Shown: positions 1 through 9,088, counted from the stretch's first letter. The stretch: 64,000 bases of DNA from a bacterium (GCA_035527515.1 DATLAJ010000114.1:1-64000), one strand, 5' to 3'. The notes: generated by a model from the sequence alone, not told the origin. Translations and numbers: made by a program.

Positions 1-154
1 TGAAGGGCTATATGAGGATATTCTGGCTGTGCGTTCGAGCGAGGCTGTAATAGGTGCGAGCTCTTCTGACAGGCTAAAATGCAGCTCAATAAGAGACATT
101 GTTTTCTGCTCTGGGTCCATTCAGTTAAACCCCAACATCGGAAGCAGGTAGCCC

Positions 155-1123
155 GTGGGAGATAGTGTCGCGTTCGTGATCGTAACGTTCAACTCCGGGC
201 AAAGTATCGAGCGCTGTCTCAGCTCGATCACCTCGCAGGGAATATCCCGACGGCAGATAGTTGTGATTGACAACGCGTCCCGGGACAACACGGTCGAGCA
301 GATCAGGAAGACCAAGACCAGCCTGACGTTGATCCTAAACGACACAAACCGCGGCTTCGCAGCAGCCTGCAATCAAGGTACAGCTGAAGCTGACGCCGAC
401 CTGATAATGCTCGTCAATCCCGACGCGCAGCTTAGAACTGATGCGGTCAGTAAACTTCAGTCCGCAATTCACTCAGATGAGCATATTGGTATTGTCGGAC
501 CAAGACTGGCGAGCCTCGATGGCGAGCTCTTGCCGTCCGCGTTTCGCTTCCCGACCGTGTTTCAGGAGCTCGCCTTCCTACTGAGACTGAAACCGCTCCT
601 GACGTCGAGGCCGTTTCGATGGGCGTTCGGCAGCCTGCTAGCGAGCAGGTTCGGCCAGTTTGATCCGCATCTTAGGCGCCGTCGCGTGGACACTATCGTT
701 GGGGCGTGTATGCTGGTGAGGCGCAGCGTTTGGGAGATATTGGGCGGCCTGGACGAGAGGTTCTTCCTGTTTTACGAGGAAAAGGACTTCTGTAAGCGGG
801 CGCACGATGCGGGCTTCTGGACCATGTTTGTTCCAGAGGCCCAGGCCATCCACGAGGTCGGGGCGAGCACAAGATCAAACCTTCTGGGCGCCGCCATCGC
901 AAAGCGAATAAGCATGATGCGCTACTACTCCAAGCACAAGCGCGTTGCGGCAAACATCACTGTCCGCGCAGCCGTCTTGCTGACCACGCTTTCTCATCTA
1001 GCTCTGGAGATTCTGACCCTAGCGATCGGCCAGCTGTCGCGAGCTGAGCTTGGCCGTCGGCTGCGCAGATGGCGGCCGGTGATTCGTGAGGCGCTGTCAA
1101 CGATGAAGGGACGAGGAGAGTAG
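155..1123 (+). CDS. GT2 family glycosyltransferase
   Basis: A GT-A fold transferase that would move a sugar from a nucleotide-sugar donor onto an envelope glycan at the inner face of the membrane. The N-terminus has the family hallmarks: VIVTFNSG, then VVIDNASRDNT, then LNDTNRGFAAACNQG, and a metal-binding VNPDA in the DxD position near residue 87. The middle part (GACMLVRRSVWEILGGLDE, then FLFYEEKDFCKRA) is the acceptor-side block seen in rhamnosyltransferase-like GT2 proteins. A hydrophobic stretch near residues 272-290 could tether the C-terminus to the membrane. At 322 residues it has normal length. The start is GTG with only a weak AGCAGG ribosome site. The acceptor and sugar cannot be told from sequence. 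Confidence 0.88.
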   Translation: MGDSVAFVIVTFNSGQSIERCLSSITSQGISRRQIVVIDNASRDNTVEQIRKTKTSLTLILNDTNRGFAAACNQGTAEADADLIMLVNPDAQLRTDAVSKLQSAIHSDEHIGIVGPRLASLDGELLPSAFRFPTVFQELAFLLRLKPLLTSRPFRWAFGSLLASRFGQFDPHLRRRRVDTIVGACMLVRRSVWEILGGLDERFFLFYEEKDFCKRAHDAGFWTMFVPEAQAIHEVGASTRSNLLGAAIAKRISMMRYYSKHKRVAANITVRAAVLLTTLSHLALEILTLAIGQLSRAELGRRLRRWRPVIREALSTMKGRGE

Positions 1124-1281
1124 CCTGGCCAGACCTGATGCCTTTCGGCCTCTAAGTCTCAGTTGAGCGGTTCGGGCAATCTGCGTGGTCTGGACAATCT
1201 GGCGGACGAAGGGGACGTGACTGGCTCGTGGTTCGTGGTATATTACAGGATAGGAGGCAAGAGGCGGCTGCTGCATTAAAG

Positions 1282-2352
1282 ATGGGTGCTATGACGACGT
1301 TTAGGGAACAGACCCAGGGGCGAGAGCGGGGCTTTCTGTGCGAGAAGGCCGTGCTCAGTTCGGCGAGCCGTGGTAGGGAGCGAGACGAGCCTGAATGCCC
1401 TATTAGAACCTGCTTTCAGCGCGACAGGGACCGTATCATCCACAGCAAGTCGTTCCGGCGGCTCAAGCGCAAGACGCAAGTTTTCCTAAAGCCCCAGGAT
1501 GACCACTATCGAACGAGGTTGACGCACACGCTGGAAGTTGGGCAGATAGCCCGGACAATCGCTAGGGCACTTCGGCTCAACGAGGACTTAGTGGAGGCGA
1601 TAGCGATGGGGCACGACCTCGGCCACACGCCGTTTGGTCATTCCGGCGAGGCTGCGCTGGAGGAGGTGCATCCGGGCGGCTTCAGCCATCCGGTGCAATC
1701 GCTTCGTGTCGTTGATGTCCTTGAGAAGGATGGCAGGGGGCTGAACCTCACGTTCGAGGTCCGGGACGGCATTGCCAAGCATTCAAAGGGCATGAAGGAG
1801 CTCATGCCAAGCGACCGCAGCGACCTCCCATCCACGTTGGAAGGCCAGATTGTCCGCATCTCAGACATCATAGCCTACGTCAATCACGACATCGACGACG
1901 CTGTCCGGGCGGGGATTCTCACGCAACGCTCGATACCCGGCGAGATCACGTCCGTTCTCGGAACGACCCATTCCGGCAGAATAGGCACAATGGTAAAAGA
2001 CGTCATCACTGCAACCGGCGACGTCAACATGGACTTCGTCGCCATGAGCGATGAGGTCCGCCGCGCTACCGAGGAGTTTCGGGCGTTCTTGCATCGCGAG
2101 GTCTATAGCAATCCTGCGTCGGTTGCTGAGTTTGAGAAGGCCAAATACGTCCTCAAACAGCTTTACGCCTACTATCTTGAGCACCCCGATAAGGTCCCAG
2201 TCCCTGCCTGCGGACAGAGGCCCGACAATCGAAACCAGGTGGTCTGCGATTACCTGGCGGGCATGACTGACGACTATGCTATCGCCTGCTATCAAGAGAT
2301 ATTCCTTCCGCATTCCTGGGCAAGAGGAGAGAGCAAGGGTGTTCTTGCCTGA
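1282..2352 (+). CDS. dGTPase-like HD-domain triphosphohydrolase
   Basis: HD-domain protein of the deoxyguanosinetriphosphate triphosphohydrolase-like family, which cleaves dNTPs to the nucleoside and tripolyphosphate. The family signature RTCFQRDRDRIIHSKSFRRL is present, followed by THTLEVGQ, the metal-binding GHDLGHTPFGHSGE, and a late Asp in SDIIAYVNHDIDD. Family members usually begin close before an ExxxLS segment, which favours ATG 1282 or ATG 1291 over the upstream GTG at 1228. No well-spaced Shine-Dalgarno separates the two. It opens a cluster of five plus-strand genes and overlaps the next gene by 14 bp. Substrate preference among dNTPs is unknown for this subgroup. Confidence 0.88.
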   Translation: MGAMTTFREQTQGRERGFLCEKAVLSSASRGRERDEPECPIRTCFQRDRDRIIHSKSFRRLKRKTQVFLKPQDDHYRTRLTHTLEVGQIARTIARALRLNEDLVEAIAMGHDLGHTPFGHSGEAALEEVHPGGFSHPVQSLRVVDVLEKDGRGLNLTFEVRDGIAKHSKGMKELMPSDRSDLPSTLEGQIVRISDIIAYVNHDIDDAVRAGILTQRSIPGEITSVLGTTHSGRIGTMVKDVITATGDVNMDFVAMSDEVRRATEEFRAFLHREVYSNPASVAEFEKAKYVLKQLYAYYLEHPDKVPVPACGQRPDNRNQVVCDYLAGMTDDYAIACYQEIFLPHSWARGESKGVLA

Positions 2353-3208
2353 GATTGACCTGCACCTGCACTCGACGGCCTCCGACGGCATCCACCACCC
2401 TAAAGAGCTGGTTCGCATGGCAAAGCATCTGCGCCTCGCCGCCGTCTCCATAGCCGACCATGACACGCTCGCCGGCCTTGACGAGGCAATCAGCGAGGGC
2501 AGCGAATTGGGCATTGAGGTCGTCCCCGGGCTAGAGATCGGCTCCTACTTCCAGGAGAGATCGATTCACATTCTAGGCTACTTCATCGATCCTCAAAGCG
2601 AGGCCTTGGCGGACTTCGTCAGATCGAAGCGCTCGGCTCGTTATGCTCGGGCCGCTGAGATGGTGAGGCGGCTTGGTGCGGGCGGCCTTCCGATCACAAT
2701 GGACGAAGTCCTAAAGGTGGCCCAGGGCGGGACATTGGGCCGGGTACACATTGCGCGAGTTCTTGCCGAGAATGGCGTTGTGGCTACAGTTAGCGAGGGT
2801 TTCAACAATTATCTGAGGCGCGGCACGCCTTACTATGTCCCGATGCTCAAGCCGAGCCCCTTTGAGGCAATTGGCATTATCAAGGAAGCAGGCGGGATCG
2901 CGTCGCTCGCGCATCCTGTGTTCATACGTGAGCCCCTCCTAAAAAAGCTCCTGCCGGTGCTGTGCAAAGCGGGTCTGGGCGCGATTGAGGTGCTGTGCGG
3001 TTTTGACGCAGACTACGGGCTGAGCCTGGAGGAACATCTTCTCAGGTGCTCAATGATGGGAGGGATAGCCACAGACCATGAGCTCGCCAGGAGCGGCGGG
3101 TCTGACTTTCACGGACTCTCGGTTAAGGCACAAGAGATGGGCTCCGCGCACGTGCCCATGTCGTTCCTCGACGAGCTCAAGGCGAAACATCAGGCAATAG
3201 GGGCCTAG
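2339..3208 (+). CDS. PHP-domain phosphoesterase (TrpH/YciV-like)
   Basis: Polymerase-and-histidinol-phosphatase domain protein. Relatives such as TrpH/RNase AM remove phosphate from nucleoside 3',5'-bisphosphates or trim RNA 5' ends. Metal-binding motifs appear in order: DLHLHSTASDG at residues 7-17, ADHDT, GLEIG, HILGYF, SLAHP and GSDFHG. The reading frame extends upstream to ATG 2276, but the better start is GTG 2339. It has a GAGGAGAG site just upstream, gives the standard N-terminus a few residues before DLHLH, and overlaps the end of the dGTPase-like gene, suggesting translational coupling. The stop TAG shares its G with the GTG start of the next gene. About 289 residues, normal for the family. 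Exact substrate not determined. Confidence 0.88.
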   Translation: MFLPEIDLHLHSTASDGIHHPKELVRMAKHLRLAAVSIADHDTLAGLDEAISEGSELGIEVVPGLEIGSYFQERSIHILGYFIDPQSEALADFVRSKRSARYARAAEMVRRLGAGGLPITMDEVLKVAQGGTLGRVHIARVLAENGVVATVSEGFNNYLRRGTPYYVPMLKPSPFEAIGIIKEAGGIASLAHPVFIREPLLKKLLPVLCKAGLGAIEVLCGFDADYGLSLEEHLLRCSMMGGIATDHELARSGGSDFHGLSVKAQEMGSAHVPMSFLDELKAKHQAIGA

Positions 3209-4359
3209 TGGGACTGGCGAATGAATTCGAGGTCTTAGTAGTCGGCGGCGGCCCGTCTGGGGCAACTTGTGCCCTGAACCTTGCGGCCAGTGGGGTCGAA
3301 GTTGCGCTTTTGGAGAAGGAGAGCATCCCACGATTCAAGCTCTGCGCAGGGGGGCTCAGCAGGCGTGCCCAGCGGCACCTGGGCCTCGATGTTTCCGCGG
3401 CGATTCTGAACCACGTTGAGGCGCTGGAGCTCTTAGGTCATCACCGCCTGAGACTGCGCAAGGAATCGACTACGCTCTTCGGCTCAATTGTGGACCGGCG
3501 GCGTTTTGACTCCATTATTGTGCATGAGGCGCGCAAGGCCGGCTGCGTCGTCATTGATAACGCCGAGGTCAGGAAGGCCACTTTTGCCGATTCGGACGCC
3601 AAATTGACGTGCGGAGGCGGCGAGACATTTCGCTCACGGGCAGTGCTCGGGGCCGACGGTGCGAGAAGCGTGATCAGGCGGAGTTTGGGCCTGAAACGGC
3701 TTAAGCATCACGGGGTAACGGTGATGTTCGAGCTGGAACCGAACGGGCCGGCCACGCTCGCCGAGAACGTGATCAAGTTCGATTTCGGTGTGGTGAGGGA
3801 CGGATACGTATGGATATTCCCTCGGGGCAAGCGGTTCTCGGTGGGGCTTGTAACGTCAAGATGTCGCGTGAGCGACCCCAAGAGCAGGATTCTGTCCTAC
3901 GTGGCCGAGGATGAGGCGCTCTCTGGGGGATTCGACGTGCGTTTCCGTGGCGGCTCTGTGGTCCCCTTCTGGACTGGAGAGCATGCGCTGGGAAATGGCG
4001 GCTGCATTCTCGCGGGCGACGCGGCCGGGCTCATTGACTCCTTTGTCGGCGAGGGTCTGAGCTGGGCAATCAGAAGCGGGCAGCTCGCCGCGTCAGCTAT
4101 CCTGAGCACAAGGAAACGCAGCAGGTCATATCGCCACCTGCATTCTGCCTACTTTGGCCTCTTGAAGCAGGAAGTATTACCGGAGCTTAGGAGAGCGCTC
4201 TGGTTCGGGAGGTTCGCCTACAAGTGTCCCGAGCTGGTCTTCAAGGGCGTCTCGAAGCTCGCACACAACCGCGACTTGCTGGGCAAGCTAGCGCAAAACG
4301 AAATACCGTATAGATCGCTGATAGCAGACATGCTGAAGCAGCTGGTCCGTCTCCGGTGA
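3208..4359 (+). CDS. Geranylgeranyl reductase family FAD-dependent oxidoreductase
   Basis: Flavoprotein of the geranylgeranyl-reductase/para-hydroxybenzoate-hydroxylase fold. The FAD-binding dinucleotide motif GGGPSGATCALNLA lies at about residues 11-24, VLGADGARSVIRRSLG in the middle, and the second FAD motif GDAAGLIDSFVGEGLSWAI near residue 270. In this family the enzyme reduces isoprenoid double bonds, for example in lipid or quinone side chains. Which isoprenoid is used here cannot be seen. The start GTG overlaps the preceding TAG by one base, so translation is probably coupled to the PHP gene. At 383 residues it matches the family. Some members instead hydroxylate or halogenate, but no halogenase-type motif is evident. 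Confidence 0.82.
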   Translation: MGLANEFEVLVVGGGPSGATCALNLAASGVEVALLEKESIPRFKLCAGGLSRRAQRHLGLDVSAAILNHVEALELLGHHRLRLRKESTTLFGSIVDRRRFDSIIVHEARKAGCVVIDNAEVRKATFADSDAKLTCGGGETFRSRAVLGADGARSVIRRSLGLKRLKHHGVTVMFELEPNGPATLAENVIKFDFGVVRDGYVWIFPRGKRFSVGLVTSRCRVSDPKSRILSYVAEDEALSGGFDVRFRGGSVVPFWTGEHALGNGGCILAGDAAGLIDSFVGEGLSWAIRSGQLAASAILSTRKRSRSYRHLHSAYFGLLKQEVLPELRRALWFGRFAYKCPELVFKGVSKLAHNRDLLGKLAQNEIPYRSLIADMLKQLVRLR

Positions 4360-4449
4360 TGTCGAGCGCCGATGCGTGGGTTCTCTCCGAGATGCGGTTG
4401 GCAACTCATGACCCAGTCCGCCCGCCAGACTTTCACTTGACGGCCACTG

Positions 4450-6771
4450 ATGAGCATTAGGTCTCTTCTCGAGACAATACTTGCCTCGCCGGACGAGAGC
4501 CGCTGCGTCGCGGAGATGCGTGAGGTCCCACCGCGGGCGGCGCGTTATGCCGACGTTAGGCCGCCCCTTGGGGAGGAGCTCCGCGCGGCGCTCTCGACGA
4601 TTGGGATCGAGCGACTATATGCTCACCAGGTAAAGGCACTTAGTCTGGCAAGAAGCGGGGCAGACATAGTGGTCGTGTCGCGGACTGCGAGCGGCAAATC
4701 GCTCTGCTACAACCTTCCGGTCTTAGAGTCGCTGCTAGCGGAGCCGAGTCGCACGGCCATCTATATGTTCCCCACCAAGGCTCTTTCCAACGACCAGCAG
4801 GCTGTTCTCAAGCGGCTTTGGTTGCAGCCTGGGCTGGCCGAGCGGGTCTTTAGCGGCGTATATGATGGCGACACCAACAGCTATTGGCGCAGGAAGGTCC
4901 GCGAGCGCGCGAACATCCTCATCACAAACCCAGACATGCTCCACGTAGGCATATTGCCGCATCACTCAAGGTGGGTGCAGCTCTTTGCCAACCTCAGCTT
5001 CGTCGTGCTCGATGAAATACACACATACCGAGGGATATTCGGCTCAAACGTGGCCAACGTCTTGCGGCGCCTCAAGAGGGTCTGCGATTCTGTCAGGGCA
5101 AGGCCACAGTTCATCTGCTGCTCGGCCACTATCGGCAATCCAGTCGAGCTTGCCGAGCGCATAACGGGACGGAGGATGACGCTGGTTGACGACGACGCAG
5201 CGCCTCAGAGCGCCAAACACTTCGTAATCTGGAATCCGCCACTAGAAGAAGCTGACAGCGTTTCAAGGTCTGACATGATGGGTCAGGCTCGACGGCTCAT
5301 AGCGGGCCTGGTCAGCTCAGACATCCAGACGATAGCCTTCACGAGAACCAGGATGGGTGCGGAGGTGCTCTGCAAGAACATCAAGGAAGACTTGATAGAG
5401 AGAAAGGAAGAACTCGCGAGCCGCGTCAAGCCCTATCGTGGAGGCTACCTCGCTCAGGAGCGTCGCCAGATCGAAAAGAGCCTTGCCGAGCGGAAGATTC
5501 TGGCAGTCATCAGCACCACAGCGCTCCAGCTTGGCATTGATATAGGCTCTCTGGACGCGTGCGTGATGGTCGGCTATCCGGGCACAATTGCGGCCACATG
5601 GCAGCAGGCGGGACGAGCAGGAAGGCAGCAATCGGAAAGCCTCGTGATGCTCGTCGCGGGGCCGGATCCCGTCGATCAATACATTGCAAACAATCCCGAC
5701 TACATCTTTGAAAAAAGCCCAGAGAAGGCGGTGATTGACCCTGACAACCCCTATATCTTGTCGCAGCACATAAGCTGCGCCGCCGTCGAGCGACCTCTCA
5801 CCATCGAGGATGAGGCCTATTTCGGCCCGCTTTTCTTGGCGATTGTTAAGATATTGCAGGACGAGGGCCGCCTCAAGCAGATAGGCCAGATGTGGTATTG
5901 GTCAAGCGATGAACAACCATTTCTCGACGTGAGTCTGAGAACCGTTACCGGTGACAAGCTTGTCATACAAGTCTGGGATAGCCAGCACCGAGGGGACGTC
6001 ATCGGTGAGATAGACGCCGCGAGCGTGCCGTTCATCGCGCATCCCGAGGCGATTTACATCCACGATGGCGAGACGTTCCGCGTAACTCACCTCGATTACG
6101 ATAGGGCTTCGGTTACAGTTGAGAGGGTGGACGTCTCGTACTACACCACGCCGATAATGAGCCATTCAATCAGGATTACGAAGATGCTAGAGCAGCGTGA
6201 TTTCGCGGGCTTCAGGGCCGGGCAGTGTTCCGTCAACGTAACCTCCAGGACCGCAGGCTACGCCAAGCGGCGCTTCTCGACCGGCGCCATTCTCGGCACA
6301 AAGGAGCTGGCGCTCGACGCGGTTGTCCTTGACACAATGGCGGCCTACGTTATGATCTCACACGAGGCTAGGGACGCGCTTTCGCTCGAGGGTCTGTCTG
6401 CCCTGGGTGGTCTGGTGGGGCTCAAAAACCTCATCGGCGTTGTTGCCCCTCTTCTCGCGATGTGCGACCGGCACGACATTGGGGTCGTGCTGGACAGCGA
6501 CAATCTCGAGGCGCAGTCGGTCTTCGTTTTCGACAGGTTCGAGGGCGGCCTGGGCTTCGCCGAGAGAGTCGCGGATAGTATCGAGGACGTGCTGTCAATG
6601 TGCCACAAGGTGGTCTGCGGATGCCCCTGTGCAACTGGCTGTCCCTCTTGCGTTGGGACTGCGGGCACCGAGCGACTGGCCATGGGCGTCCTCTCTGGCC
6701 ACGTAACGGCGCCGCGAAAGGACGCCACGAGACGATTGCTTGAACTCATGTTACAAACGAGGAGCAGCTAG
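4450..6771 (+). CDS. DEAD/DEAH-box helicase with DUF1998 zinc domain (MrfA/YprA-like)
   Basis: Superfamily 2 helicase of the Hrq1/MrfA type. Visible motifs: TASGKS (Walker A, residues 79-84), DEIH (188-191), CSATIGNP (motif III), and TALQLGIDIGSLD with QQAGRAGRQ (motifs V and VI). The C-terminal DUF1998 region carries a cysteine cluster at residues 718, 723, 725, 727, 731 and 734, arranged like the zinc site of these helicases. Bacillus MrfA unwinds DNA 3'-to-5' and works with the nuclease MrfB to repair mitomycin damage. No MrfB-like gene is visible here. 773 residues, full length. A 90-bp gap separates it from the gene before, and the shell-protein gene follows after 3 bp. Confidence 0.9.
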   Translation: MSIRSLLETILASPDESRCVAEMREVPPRAARYADVRPPLGEELRAALSTIGIERLYAHQVKALSLARSGADIVVVSRTASGKSLCYNLPVLESLLAEPSRTAIYMFPTKALSNDQQAVLKRLWLQPGLAERVFSGVYDGDTNSYWRRKVRERANILITNPDMLHVGILPHHSRWVQLFANLSFVVLDEIHTYRGIFGSNVANVLRRLKRVCDSVRARPQFICCSATIGNPVELAERITGRRMTLVDDDAAPQSAKHFVIWNPPLEEADSVSRSDMMGQARRLIAGLVSSDIQTIAFTRTRMGAEVLCKNIKEDLIERKEELASRVKPYRGGYLAQERRQIEKSLAERKILAVISTTALQLGIDIGSLDACVMVGYPGTIAATWQQAGRAGRQQSESLVMLVAGPDPVDQYIANNPDYIFEKSPEKAVIDPDNPYILSQHISCAAVERPLTIEDEAYFGPLFLAIVKILQDEGRLKQIGQMWYWSSDEQPFLDVSLRTVTGDKLVIQVWDSQHRGDVIGEIDAASVPFIAHPEAIYIHDGETFRVTHLDYDRASVTVERVDVSYYTTPIMSHSIRITKMLEQRDFAGFRAGQCSVNVTSRTAGYAKRRFSTGAILGTKELALDAVVLDTMAAYVMISHEARDALSLEGLSALGGLVGLKNLIGVVAPLLAMCDRHDIGVVLDSDNLEAQSVFVFDRFEGGLGFAERVADSIEDVLSMCHKVVCGCPCATGCPSCVGTAGTERLAMGVLSGHVTAPRKDATRRLLELMLQTRSS

Positions 6772-6774
6772 CCT

Positions 6775-7332
6775 TTGCACAAACGACCCACAAGTATCGG
6801 ACTGGTCGAACTCAACAGCATCGCTATCGGCATCCAGACCGGCGATGCGATGCTGAAGGCAGCTTTTGTGGACCTTTTGCGAGCATCGACCATCTGCCCC
6901 GGCAAATACATCGTGCTGGTCTATGGAAGCGTCGATGCCGTGCGTGCGTCAGTTAAGGCCGGCCGCGAGTGCGGCGGCGAGAACGTTGTGGACCATCTCA
7001 TCATCCCCAACATTCATCCCTCTGTCATCCCGGCCATCGCGGCGGCGACCGACGTCCAAGTGGTGAACGCGGTTGGCGTCATCGAGACTTTCTCGGCCGC
7101 CTCGTCGATCGTTGCTGCGGACCTCGCCGCAAAGGCGGCTGACGTCGAGCTGATCGAGGTTCGGCTTGCGAACGGCATCGGGGGCAAGTCATTCGTCGTC
7201 CTGACGGGCGAGGTCGCGGCCGTTCAGGCGGCCGTTGCGGCTGGTTCTGCTCACCCGAGCGAGCAAGGGCTGCTGGTCAAGAGCGTCGTCATCCCGTCGC
7301 CCCACGAAGACCTGAGGGACGCCCTGCTCTAG
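6775..7332 (+). CDS. BMC-T microcompartment shell protein, PduT-like
   Basis: Tandem-domain bacterial microcompartment shell protein. The first BMC domain spans about residues 6-88 (IGLVELNSIAIGIQTGDAML) and the second about 96-180 (AVGVIETFSAASSIVAAD, NGIGGKSFVVLTGEV). The order and wording closely resemble PduT, including ASTICPGKYI, where PduT has the pore cysteine that holds a [4Fe-4S] cluster at the trimer axis. Here that residue is Cys41. The C-terminal VIPSPHEDL also matches PduT. The start is TTG 6775, 3 bp after the helicase stop, with GAGGAG about 11 bp upstream. No other shell protein or signature enzyme is found within the window, so it is an orphan here. Confidence 0.92.
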   Translation: MHKRPTSIGLVELNSIAIGIQTGDAMLKAAFVDLLRASTICPGKYIVLVYGSVDAVRASVKAGRECGGENVVDHLIIPNIHPSVIPAIAAATDVQVVNAVGVIETFSAASSIVAADLAAKAADVELIEVRLANGIGGKSFVVLTGEVAAVQAAVAAGSAHPSEQGLLVKSVVIPSPHEDLRDALL

Positions 7333-7339
7333 GACTAGC

Positions 7340-7361
7340 GGACAGCCTGGGAAGGCCGTCC
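7340..7361. terminator. Possible bidirectional terminator hairpin
   Basis: An imperfect hairpin (GGAC, A, GCCT, GGGA, AGGC, C, GTCC) lies between the converging ends of the shell-protein gene and the PDZ lipoprotein gene. It has no T-run, so termination is an inference from position and stem only. Confidence 0.35.
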
Positions 7362-7373
7362 TACACTCGCCCG

Positions 7374-7396
7374 TTCATCCTTCCGCCTTCATCCTT
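7374..7396. repeat. Short repeat captured by a gene end
   Basis: A 23-bp sequence built from TTCATCCTTCCGCC units recurs exactly at 11353-11375. Here the minus-strand reading supplies the last codons and the stop of the PDZ lipoprotein gene. Confidence 0.75.
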
Positions 7397-8799
7397 CCGC
7401 CTTCGTCCTCGTATGGCGGAATCTCGCAGACCTCCATGATGGTGCCGATGAGCTCGATCGCCTCGTTCTCGAGCGTCAGAACCTCCTTCAGCGTGGCCGC
7501 CTCCTTGCTCCGAAGCTCCTGTGTCCACGGCCTCATATCGCCCGCGAAGGGCAAGACCACATTCTCTTCGCCTGACTTCAAGAGCTCAACCTGCTTGTCG
7601 TAGATTCCCGCCAGCTGCAATGTCGCGTCGCGCATCTTGCCAAACACATCTGCATAGGTCTTGAGAAAATCGGACGCAACCGCCCTGTTCGCCTCAAAGG
7701 TTTCGTATATCCAAGCATTGGTCGAACAACGGTCGTCCTCAGCCGGCGTCTTGGCCGAGATAGTCGCAAACGAGGCCTCGTTCTCAATCGCCGCTATCCA
7801 TGCCTTAAGCGCCGCAGGACCTGCGAAGTATCCGTCGAACGTCTCCGTGGTGCCCACCTTGTATGCGACAGCCAACGACTGCCGCACCGCAGCCTCGCCG
7901 GAGAGCGACTCGCCCTTCTCGCCAATCGTCATGGCAATCCAGGGGGTCTTTTCTACTATGTTGTAGTCCGTCATTCCGTAGTCGAAGTAGGAGCGGCAGA
8001 AGAAGTCCTGCTTGTTGTTCTGATAGCCGGTTATGACGCCCCATTCGGGCACGTTCACGATATCGATGGCGACGACCGGCAAGCCCTTGTCTATGCTCTC
8101 GATGGTCTTCTGCCTCATCTGCGCCTCGTCCAGAGCGTTTGGCATATTCTGAAATGCCGTCTTCATGAAATAGTTTTCACTTCCACGGCCAAGCGTGCGA
8201 AGCAGAACCTCCGCACAGTCGAAGCCGCAGCCCGGGTCCGGCGAGCTCGGGCACCAGTTGTCGAAAAACTGTATCCTGAAAGCCGTGCCTGAGATACCCA
8301 TCAGATACTTGTAGTCATATTGCTCGCCATAATGGGCCAGGACCCGCCGAACACATGCCACGAAGCTGATCAGCTCACCGCTTTCCCAGGACAGCGGCTC
8401 GATACCCTCGATGACCTTCGCATCAGGCATTCTGTGAACTCGCGCTATCACTTTCAGATAAACACCCAGTTTGCCGGGCTGCACCGTCATGTCTATCAGC
8501 TTCTCTCCACGCCTAATGACGAGCTTGATCTCCGGCTCGGATGCCGCAGCAATCGCCTCTCTCAGCTCAGCCGGCGTCTCAACCCTCTTGCCGTCGTACT
8601 CAACGATAACATCTCCCGGTGCGATGCCGAGCCTCTGCGCCTGGCTGCCCTCAAGCAGCCTCTCCACGTGAATCTCCCGTTCCACGGACTTCGCCGTAGC
8701 GCCCGACAACTGCGCTTTCTGAAGATGTGTTCCGGAGCAGGCACACAGGGCACCAGCAATGACAATCAACGCCAACAGAACAAGTGATCCCCTTCTCAT
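7375..8799 (-). CDS. Lipoprotein with PDZ domain and BtrH-N-like domain
   Basis: Exported lipoprotein: a basic start, a hydrophobic core and the lipobox ALCAC with lipidated Cys21. Residues 45-110 form a PDZ domain (RLGIAPGDVIVEYDGKRV). Residues from about 130 resemble the N-terminal domain of BtrH, a papain-like acyltransferase fold: an invariant-type Cys149 in SFVACVRRVLAHYG, then YDYKYLMGISGTAFR, and PVVAIDI with WGVITGY at the predicted His side. A second protein at 42657 shares the same block without signal or PDZ. The remainder is helical and charged. The last residues (EDEGGRMKAEG) and the stop codon are encoded by a short repeat also present at 11353, so the C-terminus is probably a recent extension. 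Function unknown. Confidence 0.72.
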   Translation of the reverse strand: MRRGSLVLLALIVIAGALCACSGTHLQKAQLSGATAKSVEREIHVERLLEGSQAQRLGIAPGDVIVEYDGKRVETPAELREAIAAASEPEIKLVIRRGEKLIDMTVQPGKLGVYLKVIARVHRMPDAKVIEGIEPLSWESGELISFVACVRRVLAHYGEQYDYKYLMGISGTAFRIQFFDNWCPSSPDPGCGFDCAEVLLRTLGRGSENYFMKTAFQNMPNALDEAQMRQKTIESIDKGLPVVAIDIVNVPEWGVITGYQNNKQDFFCRSYFDYGMTDYNIVEKTPWIAMTIGEKGESLSGEAAVRQSLAVAYKVGTTETFDGYFAGPAALKAWIAAIENEASFATISAKTPAEDDRCSTNAWIYETFEANRAVASDFLKTYADVFGKMRDATLQLAGIYDKQVELLKSGEENVVLPFAGDMRPWTQELRSKEAATLKEVLTLENEAIELIGTIMEVCEIPPYEDEGGRMKAEG

Positions 8800-9088
8800 G
8801 AGCTAGCCTCCCTCAGAATGTTGTTCAAAATGACACCTTAAATCATAGCCTCATGTAAACTCTCGCGGCGCATTTCAAAAAATCATTGTATCCGAATCCG
8901 AGCTCTCGTTTCAAGTGCTACCTCCCCATAGACAGCCGGACATGACAGAGTGTGACCAAACCCCAATGGCCGTTTGAGAATCGGGCGGTTCCGTGTTATT
9001 CTTCTCTGGGTTGGTTTTCTGGGTATTGCTGCGCTTCAATTATAGGGCACAGCGCAGATAACGCTAACCCCAGAAAAGGGAGCGGGAC
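8800..9088. other. Intergenic region between divergent genes
   Basis: A 289-bp gap between the divergent PDZ lipoprotein and beta-helix genes. It must hold both promoters, but I see no convincing -35/-10 pair. The GGGAGCGGG just before ATG 9089 can serve as the ribosome site. Confidence 0.4.

Noticed and set aside
2-151. Open frame from the window edge ending TAG just before the first GTG start
   Set aside because: Fifty codons with no motif; a second frame is also open from the edge to 50. It cannot be decided which, if either, is the end of an upstream gene.
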